Positions 9,035 through 16,960 of a DNA stretch of 64,000 nt are shown here, piece by piece (within the stretch, counting starts at the first letter, position 1; the number at the start of each line of letters is the position of its first letter). Both the position numbers and the translations under genes were made by a program. Origin of the DNA: Winogradskyella sp. (GTDB lineage Bacteria > Bacteroidota > Bacteroidia > Flavobacteriales > Flavobacteriaceae); assembly GCA_002722255.1 (NCBI GenBank), contig PBLD01000006.1:29463-93462 (forward strand), given 5' to 3'. The notes under the pieces are model-generated. The model was given only the letters and a program-made list of their open reading frames with translations, made no database searches and was not told the origin of the DNA.

Positions 9035-10243
9035 TTACATAGCAATTTCAAGTTGATTTCTTAAGATATCCTCAAAGGTTTCTCGTTGTCGTATGAGTTG
9101 AGGTTTGCCTTTGTATATTAAAACTTCAGCAGGTCTGTAGCGTGAGTTGTAGTTGCTAGACATGGTAAAGCAATAGGCACCAGCATTTTTAAAACACAAA
9201 ATATCACCTTCGTTTATTTCTGAAATTCTTCTGTTATTGGCAAAGGTGTCGGTTTCGCAGATGTAGCCTACAACAGAGTAAAAACGTTCTCTGCCTTTTG
9301 GGTTAGAGATGTTTTCTATTTCATGTTGAGATCCATAAAGCATAGGTCTAATAAGATGATTAAAGCCAGAATCTATTTGAGCAAAAACTGTAGATGTTGT
9401 TTGTTTTACAACATTCACTTTTGCTAAAAACACACCAGCTTCACTCACTAAAAATTTACCTGGCTCAAATGCAAGGGTTAGGTCTTTTCCATATTCTTTA
9501 CAAAAACTATTAAATCGCTTTGATAGTTTTTTACCAAGTTCTTCAATATTGGTTTCTATATCTCCTTTTTTGTAAGGGACTTTAAAACCAGAACCAAAGT
9601 CAATAAACTCTAAATTTTTAAAATTCTTAGCAGTTTCAAACAAAATTTCACTGGCATACAAAAACACATCAATGTCTAAAATATCACTACCAGTATGCAT
9701 GTGTATACCGTTTATGGTCATGTTTGTATTTTCAACAATACGAAGCAATAAAGGTATCTGATGAATTGAAATACCGAATTTACTGTCAATGTGACCAACA
9801 GAAATGTTAGTGTTTCCACCAGCCATAACATGCGGATTTATTCTTATACAAACTGGGATTTTTGGATGTTTAGAGCCAAATTGTTCTAAAATAGAAAGAT
9901 TATCAATATTAATTTGAACACCTAATTCTGCTACATTTTCAATCTCTTCAAGAGAAACACCATTAGGAGTATAAATAATATTTTCTGGTTTAAAACCTGC
10001 TTTTAAGCCAAGTTGAACCTCTTGAATAGAAACTGTATCCAATCCAGAACCCATAGTATTAAATAGCTTTAGCACAGATATGTTAGATAGTGCTTTAACA
10101 GCATAATTAATTCTTAAGTTGTTTACAGAATTAAATGCTTTGGTTAAGCGCTTGTATTGTGCTGTAATTTTTTCTGCATCATATACATAAACTGGGCTCC
10201 CGTATTCTTTGGCAATTTGTAATAACGTATTGTTGTCCATCAA
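9035..10243 (-). CDS. lysA: diaminopimelate decarboxylase
   Basis: Last enzyme of lysine synthesis: it decarboxylates meso-diaminopimelate to L-lysine using pyridoxal phosphate. The protein has 402 residues, normal for the family. The fold-type III barrel starts with YVYDAEKI and INYAVKALSN, where Lys50 is the expected PLP lysine. The HTGSD and FGSGF phosphate/PLP loops are present, as is the C-terminal Cys motif in YICETDTFA and the Tyr in AGAYCFTMSSNYNSR. Two ATG codons stand in a row at the start. dapD lies at the other end of the window, so the lysine genes are scattered. It is divergent from an ACT/aspartokinase-like gene. Confidence 0.96.
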   Translation of the reverse strand: MMDNNTLLQIAKEYGSPVYVYDAEKITAQYKRLTKAFNSVNNLRINYAVKALSNISVLKLFNTMGSGLDTVSIQEVQLGLKAGFKPENIIYTPNGVSLEEIENVAELGVQINIDNLSILEQFGSKHPKIPVCIRINPHVMAGGNTNISVGHIDSKFGISIHQIPLLLRIVENTNMTINGIHMHTGSDILDIDVFLYASEILFETAKNFKNLEFIDFGSGFKVPYKKGDIETNIEELGKKLSKRFNSFCKEYGKDLTLAFEPGKFLVSEAGVFLAKVNVVKQTTSTVFAQIDSGFNHLIRPMLYGSQHEIENISNPKGRERFYSVVGYICETDTFANNRRISEINEGDILCFKNAGAYCFTMSSNYNSRYRPAEVLIYKGKPQLIRQRETFEDILRNQLEIAM

Positions 10244-10261
10244 TTTTTTTAAATAAAGTCA

Positions 10262-10269
10262 CAAACATA
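10262..10269 (-). promoter_or_regulatory. Bacteroidota -7 promoter element for lysA
   Basis: The minus strand reads TATGTTTG, a match to the TAnnTTTG element, 18 bases before the lysA ATG. A convincing -33 TTG at the right spacing was not found. Confidence 0.5.
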
Positions 10270-10344
10270 GAGTTAGATACTTTATAATGGAATTTATTGT
10301 TGAATATTTACTAATTTTACACATTAAGTTAAATAATTAACAAA

Positions 10345-11007
10345 ATGAAGACAATTGCATCTTGTGTAGAGCGTATTGTATTAGAGCAGCCTTTTTTAGA
10401 AGAAGGTCTGGCAAAAGAAATTATTAATTATTCAGCACTAGCAGAGGCCTTACAAGATGAAGTCTCCAAGAAGTTAGGGAAACCAGTAAAAACAGGGGCT
10501 ATAATGATGGCATTACGACGCTTTAAAGATCGTTTGGCGGTCAGTAAACCTTATTATAAACTAGATACACTTCTAGGGCAGTTAGGTGATATTACGTTGC
10601 GTTCTAATTTAAGTGACTTTACGTATAAGAACTCTAACACCTTAATAGATAGTCAGGCAGCAATTCTCACTAAAATAAAAGATAAGAGTAATGTGTTTTA
10701 CACTTTCACCAGAGGTATTTTAGAAAGTAATATCATCATTTCTAGTTCAGAAAAGTCTTCTGTACAAGAAAGTTTTAAGAATGAAGAGTGTATCGCTGTA
10801 AAAGAAAATTTATCTGCCATCAGTCTAACATTACCAAAGAGTAATACGACTGTTGCTGGTTTATACTATCAAATTTTAAAGCGTTTGGCATGGCAAAATG
10901 TGGCCTTATATGAAGTGATTTCTACAACCAACGAATTTACAATTGTAGTTGAAGATGCCTATGTAGATAGTGCATTTTCTATTATAAAAAACCTGAATAA
11001 AAAGTAA
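10345..11007 (+). CDS. ACT-domain, aspartokinase-regulatory-like protein
   Basis: A 220-residue cytoplasmic protein without a catalytic kinase domain. The C-terminal part (about 150-218: LSAISLTLPKSNTTVAGLYYQILKRLAWQNVALYEV, then EFTIVVEDAYVDSAFSIIKNL) follows the ACT pattern of aspartokinase regulatory ends. The N-terminal half is helical, including a segment that pairs with KTGAIMMALRRF, and may bind nucleic acid or dimerise. Flavobacterial relatives are often labelled aspartate kinase, but the kinase motifs are absent. It is divergent from lysA, so a sensor role for lysine or another amino acid is possible; that is an inference. Confidence 0.7.
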   Translation: MKTIASCVERIVLEQPFLEEGLAKEIINYSALAEALQDEVSKKLGKPVKTGAIMMALRRFKDRLAVSKPYYKLDTLLGQLGDITLRSNLSDFTYKNSNTLIDSQAAILTKIKDKSNVFYTFTRGILESNIIISSSEKSSVQESFKNEECIAVKENLSAISLTLPKSNTTVAGLYYQILKRLAWQNVALYEVISTTNEFTIVVEDAYVDSAFSIIKNLNKK

Positions 11008-11052
11008 AGTTTTCAGTTAAAGACAAGGATTAAAAATTCAACCCAAAAATTA

Positions 11053-11083
11053 TTGGTTTAAACTAAGCGTATATGTATTTTTG
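11053..11083 (+). promoter_or_regulatory. Bacteroidota promoter (TTG-N20-TATTTTTG) of sucC
   Basis: TTG at 11053-11055, a 20-base spacer and TATTTTTG at 11076-11083 match the sigma-A type consensus of Bacteroidota. The predicted start of transcription gives a leader of about 20 bases before the sucC ATG. Confidence 0.7.
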
Positions 11084-11109
11084 CGTAACGAATTAATTTC
11101 AGATCACAC

Positions 11110-12300
11110 ATGAATTTACACGAATATCAAGGAAAAGAATTACTAAACAGCTTTGGAGTACGCATTCAACGCGGCATTGTGGCTCAAACTGCTGACGAAG
11201 CTGTAGAAGCAGCTAAGAAATTAACTGAAGAAACAGGCACAGGTTGGCATGTTATTAAAGCTCAGGTTCATGCTGGTGGACGTGGAAAAGGTGGAGGTGT
11301 AAAACTTGCCAAAAACTTAGACGAGGTTAAAGATCTTGCTGGTCAAATCATCGGAATGAATTTGGTAACACCACAAACCTCTGCAGAAGGTAAAAAAGTA
11401 CACCAAGTTTTAGTTGCTGAGGATGTTTACTATCCAGGTGATAACGAACCAGAAGAATACTACATGTCAGTACTTTTAAATAGAGGTAGTGGTAAAAATA
11501 TGATTATGTATTCTACTGAAGGTGGTATGGATATAGAGGAAGTTGCTGAGAAAACACCTCACTTAATCTTTACAGAAGAAATCGATCCTGCTTTAGGTCT
11601 TTTACCATTTCAGGCACGTCGTGTAGCTTTTAATTTAGGATTATCTGGTACTGCATTTAAAGAAATGACCAAGTTTGTGTCTTCACTTTACACTGCATAT
11701 GTAAAATCTGATGCATCTTTATTTGAAATCAATCCTGTTTTAAAAACAAGTGATGATAAAATTATGGCTGTAGACTCTAAAGTTACTTTGGACGCTAATG
11801 CATTATACAGACATAAAGATTTAGCTGAATTACGCGATAAGCGTGAAGAAAACCCAATTGAGGTTGAAGCTGGTGAATTAGGCCTTAACTATGTAGACCT
11901 AGACGGTAACGTTGGTTGTATGGTAAATGGTGCTGGTTTAGCAATGGCTACTATGGATTTAATTAAGCAAGCAGGTGGTGAGCCAGCTAACTTCTTAGAC
12001 GTTGGTGGTACTGCAGATGCTGCTAGAGTAGAGGCTGCTTTTAAAATCATTTTAAAAGATCCTAACGTAAAAGCAATCTTAATTAATATCTTTGGTGGTA
12101 TTGTTCGTTGCGATAGAGTAGCACAAGGTGTTATTGATGCTTATAAAAACATGGGTAACATTAACGTACCAATTATTGTACGTTTACAAGGTACCAATGC
12201 AGATATTGCTAAGGACTTAATTGATAATTCTGGTTTAGACGTACTAAGTGCTACAGAATTCCAAGAAGCTGCTGATAAAGTACAAGAAGTTCTTTCTTAA
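11110..12300 (+). CDS. sucC: succinyl-CoA synthetase beta subunit (ADP-forming)
   Basis: Beta subunit of the citric-acid-cycle enzyme that converts succinyl-CoA plus ADP and phosphate to succinate, CoA and ATP. The protein has 396 residues, near the usual 390. The ATP-grasp domain starts with [12 protein letters not shown] and has the [17 protein letters not shown] loop. The C-terminal CoA-ligase domain has the phosphate loop [13 protein letters not shown] and [19 protein letters not shown]. The alpha subunit gene sucD is not adjacent: a strong terminator follows at once. Frequent GGT/GCT codons suit high expression. Confidence 0.98.
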   Translation: MNLHEYQGKELLNSFGVRIQRGIVAQTADEAVEAAKKLTEETGTGWHVIKAQVHAGGRGKGGGVKLAKNLDEVKDLAGQIIGMNLVTPQTSAEGKKVHQVLVAEDVYYPGDNEPEEYYMSVLLNRGSGKNMIMYSTEGGMDIEEVAEKTPHLIFTEEIDPALGLLPFQARRVAFNLGLSGTAFKEMTKFVSSLYTAYVKSDASLFEINPVLKTSDDKIMAVDSKVTLDANALYRHKDLAELRDKREENPIEVEAGELGLNYVDLDGNVGCMVNGAGLAMATMDLIKQAGGEPANFLDVGGTADAARVEAAFKIILKDPNVKAILINIFGGIVRCDRVAQGVIDAYKNMGNINVPIIVRLQGTNADIAKDLIDNSGLDVLSATEFQEAADKVQEVLS

Positions 12301-12321
12301 GAAAACAATAAATATAGAATT

Positions 12322-12350
12322 AAAAAGCGCCTTAATTAAGGCGCTTTTTT
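12322..12350 (+). terminator. intrinsic terminator of sucC
   Basis: A nearly perfect palindrome (AAAAAGCGCCTTAA / TTAAGGCGCTTTTT) begins about 21 bases after the sucC stop and ends in a T run on the plus strand. The symmetric sequence could also stop traffic from the other side. Confidence 0.92.
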
Positions 12351-12359
12351 ATGATAAAA

Positions 12360-12387
12360 AACTAAAAAACAATTATTTTTTTTAGTT
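12360..12387 (-). terminator. probable terminator of cysH
   Basis: An A/T-rich hairpin (AACTAAAAAA / TTTTTTAGTT, loop of 8) sits 13 bases past the cysH stop, read on the minus strand, and ends in a poly-T arm. The stem is weak but the position is right. Confidence 0.5.
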
Positions 12388-12399
12388 AGTATGTGTCTT

Positions 12400-13113
12400 T
12401 TATAAATGCAAACCACATTCGGTTTTAGGGTTGTTGTTCCAACGGCCACTTCTGTCCTCTCCTGGAACTGTACAATGTGTACAACCAATAGAATGATAGC
12501 CCTTAGCTACTAAAGGATGGAAAGGAAGGTTGTGCTCTTCTATAAAAGCATCTCGCTCTTCTTTGCTAACATCCAAAAGAGGGTAGAACTTTAAAATATT
12601 ACCACGCTCTTCAAAGATATCTAAGGTTGCTCTATGGTCACTTTGCCACTCCATTAAACCAGAAATCCAAACTTTGTATTCTTTCTTTATTTTTTCTAAA
12701 GGTTGAACCTTGTTGATTGAACAACAGAAATCAGGGTTTTTTTTCCAGGTTTCATCTTTGGTTGTAAACTCGTGTTCTTCCTTAATTGCAGAAATAGAAG
12801 TAACATTGAGATTGTATTTTTTCTCTAAGGTAGTTTTGTATTTTAAGGTGTCGTCAAAATGATAGCCTGTATCAATAAAAAACACTTCTTGTTTATTATT
12901 AATATCAGAAACCAACTTTAATAAAAATGCCGACGTTGCAGCAAAAGAACTGGTTAGCATTACATCTGCAATATCAAAATCTAAGTACAATTGCTTTATA
13001 CGTTCACTTGGAGATAAAGGTTTGTGCTTTTTATTAAGTGCTTTAATTTCCTCTGCAGAAATGTTTAGCAAAGGAGTGTAATTTGAAGAGGTTTCAAACA
13101 TGCTATCAATCAA
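12400..13113 (-). CDS. cysH: assimilatory APS/PAPS reductase
   Basis: Enzyme of sulfate assimilation that reduces adenylylated sulfate to sulfite with thioredoxin as donor. The protein has 237 residues. Four cysteines placed as a CC pair (DFCCSINKV) and a later CxxC (GCTHC) are those that hold a [4Fe-4S] cluster, so the substrate is more likely APS than PAPS. The C-terminal catalytic motif KTECGLHL is present. The LTSSFAATSAFLLKL region matches the adenylyl-binding loop. Unlike many genomes, cysD, cysN and sulfite reductase genes are not beside it. Confidence 0.93.
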   Translation of the reverse strand: MIDSMFETSSNYTPLLNISAEEIKALNKKHKPLSPSERIKQLYLDFDIADVMLTSSFAATSAFLLKLVSDINNKQEVFFIDTGYHFDDTLKYKTTLEKKYNLNVTSISAIKEEHEFTTKDETWKKNPDFCCSINKVQPLEKIKKEYKVWISGLMEWQSDHRATLDIFEERGNILKFYPLLDVSKEERDAFIEEHNLPFHPLVAKGYHSIGCTHCTVPGEDRSGRWNNNPKTECGLHL

Positions 13114-13185
13114 TTTCTATTATGCAATTTAAAAGCAAAGAATATAACAAAAAAGGAATTTAATTATTTTTATGAAATTCTTAGC

Positions 13186-13428
13186 TTAAGACGTCTTTTT
13201 TTGCTTTTTTGGCATTGGACCTCTTAAATGAATAATTAAACCGTTTAGGAAATTTCTGAGTATTTGGTCTCCACATTCCATGTATTTAGGGTGATCCTCT
13301 CGCCTAAAAAAGGCATTAAGCTCACTTTTAGTAATTCTAAAATCTACAAGTTCTAGGATTTTTACAATGTCTTCGTCTCTGAGTTTGTGGGCGACTCTTA
13401 GTTTTTTAAAAATATCGTTGTTCGTCAT
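13186..13428 (-). CDS. DUF1456 family protein, single-module form
   Basis: An 80-residue cytoplasmic protein resembling one half of E. coli YehS: NDIFKKLRVAHKLRDEDIVKILELVDF, then FFRREDHPKYMECGDQILRNFLNGLI. YehS carries two copies in tandem; here there is one, followed by a basic tail. Function is unknown. It starts 3 bases after the esterase gene stop, so the two are probably on one transcript. Confidence 0.82.
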   Translation of the reverse strand: MTNNDIFKKLRVAHKLRDEDIVKILELVDFRITKSELNAFFRREDHPKYMECGDQILRNFLNGLIIHLRGPMPKKQKKTS

Positions 13429-13431
13429 AAT

Positions 13432-14244
13432 TTAGTTTGCTTTAGTAAATAACCATTCATATGCTGCTGAAAAATTTTCAGACCATAGTTTCTCATTGTG
13501 CTGGCCACCTTCTATAATGTGGTATTCAATTTGATAATCGTCAACGCCTTTAGTCTTTAATAAATTTACCATTCTTTTTAGATCTGGTACCATGGTGTCA
13601 CTCTCACTATCACCGACTAGAAAATAGAATTTTGAGGTTGTAGGTATATTTACAGAATTTACAAGTTCAAAAATTTTTTCACTGAACCAAAATGAAGGTG
13701 AGAAAACACCTGCCTTACCAAAGGTTTCAGGATACATTATTGCAGCATAAAAGGATATAAGGCCTCCGAGTGAAGCTCCAAAAATAGTAGTATGCTCTGC
13801 TTTAGGCTTTGTTCTGTATGCAACATCTACATGTGGCTTAAGGGTGTTTTTTATAAATTTTACGTAGTTTTCACCTCGACCACCACCATATTTTTCATGC
13901 TTATAAGGTGTTAATTCGTCTATTCTTTTTTCATTGCCATGCGCTATTCCAATAATTATACTTTCATTTTGATTAAGTGTATCTAGATATTCATCTACTT
14001 TCCATTCACCTGCGTAAGAAGTCTTATCATCAAATAAATTTTGAGCATCGTGCATATAAATGACAGGATATGCTTTTTCAGAATTTTCGTAATTTTTCGG
14101 TAAATACACCCAAATTGTTTTCAGAGTATCGAGTTGAGGTGCGGCAATTGTAAAAGTTGTAACCTGTTTAGAAGCAGTGTTTTGCGCATTAATTTTAAAA
14201 CAAATTAATAGCCAAAAAAATATTAAAAAATGGTTGAAACGCAT
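13432..14244 (-). CDS. exported alpha/beta-hydrolase esterase (enterochelin-esterase-like)
   Basis: Serine hydrolase of the esterase-D/enterochelin-esterase type, about 270 residues. I chose ATG14244 (MRFNHFLIFFWLL) because it gives a proper signal peptide ending INAQ, while the longest frame adds 18 residues. The nucleophile elbow is GASLGG (Ser). A catalytic Asp is expected in LVGDSESDT and the His in EGGQHNEKLW. AYPVIYMHDAQNLFD is characteristic of the family. The substrate is unknown: a siderophore ester or a xylan-type ester are both possible. The DUF1456 gene follows directly. Confidence 0.88.
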   Translation of the reverse strand: MRFNHFLIFFWLLICFKINAQNTASKQVTTFTIAAPQLDTLKTIWVYLPKNYENSEKAYPVIYMHDAQNLFDDKTSYAGEWKVDEYLDTLNQNESIIIGIAHGNEKRIDELTPYKHEKYGGGRGENYVKFIKNTLKPHVDVAYRTKPKAEHTTIFGASLGGLISFYAAIMYPETFGKAGVFSPSFWFSEKIFELVNSVNIPTTSKFYFLVGDSESDTMVPDLKRMVNLLKTKGVDDYQIEYHIIEGGQHNEKLWSENFSAAYEWLFTKAN

Positions 14245-14395
14245 ACTATTATAGGCTTTAGAGCTTGACAAAAGTTTAAAAATACCGACTAAGTACATTT
14301 AATTTTTCGACAAGATACATTATATCAACGACAATAAAATAATGTACCTCTGTAACTTTACATTGATAATTAATTCACCCTAATTCCCTATATAG

Positions 14396-14797
14396 ATGAT
14401 TAATCGTGCTGAAAAATTGAGTTTGCTTTCTGAGATGATTGCCTTTGCTCAGACAGATGAAAATATGAAGACTATTGAGTATAATTTCTTATTTAGTATC
14501 GCCAAGCAATTGGATATTTCTAAAGAAGATTTTGAATATCTTTTTAGACATCCTGTTACTTATGTGCATTTAAAAACACATAGCGAGCGTATTGTTCAGT
14601 TTCATCGATTAGTACTTTTAATGAACTTAGATCACAAAGTATCACCTAAGCAATTAGTGAAAATTCATAATTTTGGTTTACGTATGGGATTAAGCCATGA
14701 GTCTATTAACAGAGTTTTAGATTTAATGGATAGTTTTCCTAACAAAATTGTGCCACCAGACTTCTTAATCGACATTTTTAAGGTTCAGTATAATTAG
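14396..14797 (+). CDS. TerB-like helical protein
   Basis: A 133-residue, all-helical protein with no signal or membrane segment. The pattern (LSEMIAFAQTDENMKTIEYNFLFSIAKQLDISKEDFEYLF) resembles the TerB/DjlA N-terminal helical fold, where an acidic helix pair may bind metal. The relation to tellurite resistance is only by fold. It stands alone between divergent neighbours, with an AT-rich leader upstream. Confidence 0.65.
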   Translation: MINRAEKLSLLSEMIAFAQTDENMKTIEYNFLFSIAKQLDISKEDFEYLFRHPVTYVHLKTHSERIVQFHRLVLLMNLDHKVSPKQLVKIHNFGLRMGLSHESINRVLDLMDSFPNKIVPPDFLIDIFKVQYN

Positions 14798-14880
14798 ATA
14801 CTTAAAGTTTATTGGTTAAAGTGTATATTGGTTGAATTTTAAGAAGTGTGTTGTTTAAGTTGATTTTAAACTCATTAGTT

Positions 14881-14922
14881 TCACTAATCACTAATCACTA
14901 ATCACTAATCACTAATCACTAT
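14881..14922. repeat. heptamer tandem repeat (TCACTAA) x6
   Basis: Six head-to-tail copies of TCACTAA, the last ending TCACTAT, run right up to and into the uvrB stop codon (CTA at 14919-14921 on the plus strand is TAG on the minus strand). The array is outside the coding sequence except for that stop. Confidence 0.9.
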
Positions 14923-16925
14923 TTCACTTTTAGCTTTTCTAACTTTTCTTGATAAGCTGTAATTTCATCTCTAAATTTAGCCGCTTCCATGAAGTCTAAA
15001 GCTTTTGCGGCTTGTTCCATTTGCTTACGCTTTTCTCTAATTTTCTTTTCGAGTTGCGATTTTGTCAGATATTCGCTTTCTGGTTCTGCAGCAAGCTTAG
15101 CATCGAGTTCTGTTTTGTACGTACTCACAGAATTTTTTGCCAAAGCACTATCTAAACTCTTATTAAGAGCCTTTGGAGTGATATTGTTTGCGGTGTTATA
15201 AGCAATCTGCTTTTCACGTCTATAGTTCGTTTCGTCTATGGTTTGCTGCATACTTTTGGTAATAGTATCTGCGTACATAATCGCTTTACCATTTAAGTTT
15301 CTCGCCGCTCTACCAACAGTTTGAGTAAGCGAACGGTTAGAACGTAAAAAACCTTCTTTATCAGCATCTAAAATAGCCACCAACGATACTTCTGGCAAGT
15401 CTAAACCTTCACGTAGTAAGTTTACACCAACTAACACGTCAAACAAACCTTTGCGTAAATCTTGCATGATTTCTACACGCTCTAGCGTATCTACATCACT
15501 GTGAATGTAGCGACAGCGAATAGCAATGCGTGTTAAGTATTTTACCAATTCTTCTGCCATACGCTTGGTTAATGTGGTAACCAATGTACGTTCGTCTTTC
15601 TCTACACGATCCTGTATTTCTTCTATTAAATCATCAATTTGATTTAAACTCGGACGCACCTCAATAATAGGATCTAATAGGCCAGTTGGTCTAATAACTT
15701 GCTCAACGTAAACTCCATCTGTTTTTTGCATTTCGTAATCTGCTGGAGTTGCAGAAACGTAAATCACCTGGTTTTGCAACGCTTCAAACTCTTCAAATTT
15801 TAAAGGTCTGTTATCCATGGCTGCAGGCAATCTAAAACCATATTCTACTAAATTTTCTTTACGACTTCTGTCTCCACCATACATGGCATGTACTTGCGAA
15901 ATAGTAACATGACTTTCATCAACAACCATTAAATAATCATCTGGAAAATAGTCGAGTAAACAGAACGGTCTTGTGCCAGGAGCTCTGCCATCTAAGTATC
16001 TTGAATAGTTCTCGATACCAGAGCAGTAGCCTAACTCACGGATCATTTCTAGGTCAAATTCGGTACGTTCTTTAAGACGTTTGGCTTCCAGATGTTTGCC
16101 TATATCTTTAAAATAATCGTGTTGCTTTACCAAATCGTCTTGTATGTCTCTAATCGCATTTTGAAGTACGTCCGGCGATGTTACAAACATGTTTGCAGGA
16201 TAGATGTTGAGTCTGTCATAGCGCTCAATCACTTCATTAGAATACGGATCAAAAGCTTCAATTTCTTCAATTTCATCACCAAAAAAATGAATTCTAAACG
16301 CATTGTCTGAATAGCCAGGAAACACATCTACAGTATCTCCTTTTATCCTAAAGTTCCCATTTTTAAAGTCAGCTTCAGTACGCGAGTATAAACTTTGTAC
16401 TAATTTGTGTAGAAGTTTAGTTCTTGAAATGACCTGATCGCGTTCTAGTGTGATTACATTTTTCTGAAATTCAACTGGATTACCAATACCATACAAACAA
16501 GATACTGATGCAACTACGAGAACATCGCGACGTCCAGAGAGTAGAGAAGAGGTTGTGCTCAATCGCATCTTCTCAATTTCCTCGTTTATAGATAAATCTT
16601 TTTCAATATAAACACCAGAAACAGGAATGTAAGCCTCTGGTTGGTAATAATCGTAATACGATACAAAGTATTCAACAGCATTATTAGGGAAAAACTGTTT
16701 GAACTCAGAGTACAATTGCGCAGCTAAGGTTTTGTTATGTGCCAATACCAAGGTTGGTCGTTGTACTTCTTCAATAACATTAGCAACGGTAAATGTTTTA
16801 CCAGATCCCGTTACACCAAGTAAAGTTTGGTAGCGTTCACCTTGTGTGATGCCACCAGCTAATTGTTTTATAGCTTCGGGTTGGTCTCCTGTAGGTTTAA
16901 ATTCTGATTCTATCTTAAAGCGCAT
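14919..16925 (-). CDS. uvrB: excinuclease ABC subunit B
   Basis: DNA-damage recognition helicase of nucleotide excision repair, 668 residues as expected. Walker A is LLGVTGSGKTFTVANV (about 38-53). The beta-hairpin region YYDYYQPEAYIP precedes EEIEKMRLS. DESHV is the Walker B box. The C-terminal helicase domain ends with VSLVAILDADKEGFLRS and QTVGRAARN. A C-terminal UVR domain (about 627-664) for UvrC contact is present. The ATG is placed just after a good promoter. Downstream is a heptamer repeat array. Confidence 0.98.
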   Translation of the reverse strand: MRFKIESEFKPTGDQPEAIKQLAGGITQGERYQTLLGVTGSGKTFTVANVIEEVQRPTLVLAHNKTLAAQLYSEFKQFFPNNAVEYFVSYYDYYQPEAYIPVSGVYIEKDLSINEEIEKMRLSTTSSLLSGRRDVLVVASVSCLYGIGNPVEFQKNVITLERDQVISRTKLLHKLVQSLYSRTEADFKNGNFRIKGDTVDVFPGYSDNAFRIHFFGDEIEEIEAFDPYSNEVIERYDRLNIYPANMFVTSPDVLQNAIRDIQDDLVKQHDYFKDIGKHLEAKRLKERTEFDLEMIRELGYCSGIENYSRYLDGRAPGTRPFCLLDYFPDDYLMVVDESHVTISQVHAMYGGDRSRKENLVEYGFRLPAAMDNRPLKFEEFEALQNQVIYVSATPADYEMQKTDGVYVEQVIRPTGLLDPIIEVRPSLNQIDDLIEEIQDRVEKDERTLVTTLTKRMAEELVKYLTRIAIRCRYIHSDVDTLERVEIMQDLRKGLFDVLVGVNLLREGLDLPEVSLVAILDADKEGFLRSNRSLTQTVGRAARNLNGKAIMYADTITKSMQQTIDETNYRREKQIAYNTANNITPKALNKSLDSALAKNSVSTYKTELDAKLAAEPESEYLTKSQLEKKIREKRKQMEQAAKALDFMEAAKFRDEITAYQEKLEKLKVK

Positions 16926-16929
16926 AGCA

Positions 16930-16960
16930 CAAATTTACGATAAAGATTGGCAGTAATCAA
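16930..16960 (-). promoter_or_regulatory. Bacteroidota promoter (TTG-N20-TAAATTTG) of uvrB
   Basis: On the minus strand TTG (16960-16958), 20 bases, then TAAATTTG (16937-16930), only 4 bases before the uvrB ATG. Spacing equals that of the sucC promoter. A transcript from here would have almost no leader. The -33 TTG abuts the stop of the secreted-protein gene. Confidence 0.65.

Noticed and set aside
14881..14922. Short tandem repeats as a CRISPR array
   Set aside because: Repeats of 7 bases without spacers, no leader and no cas genes.
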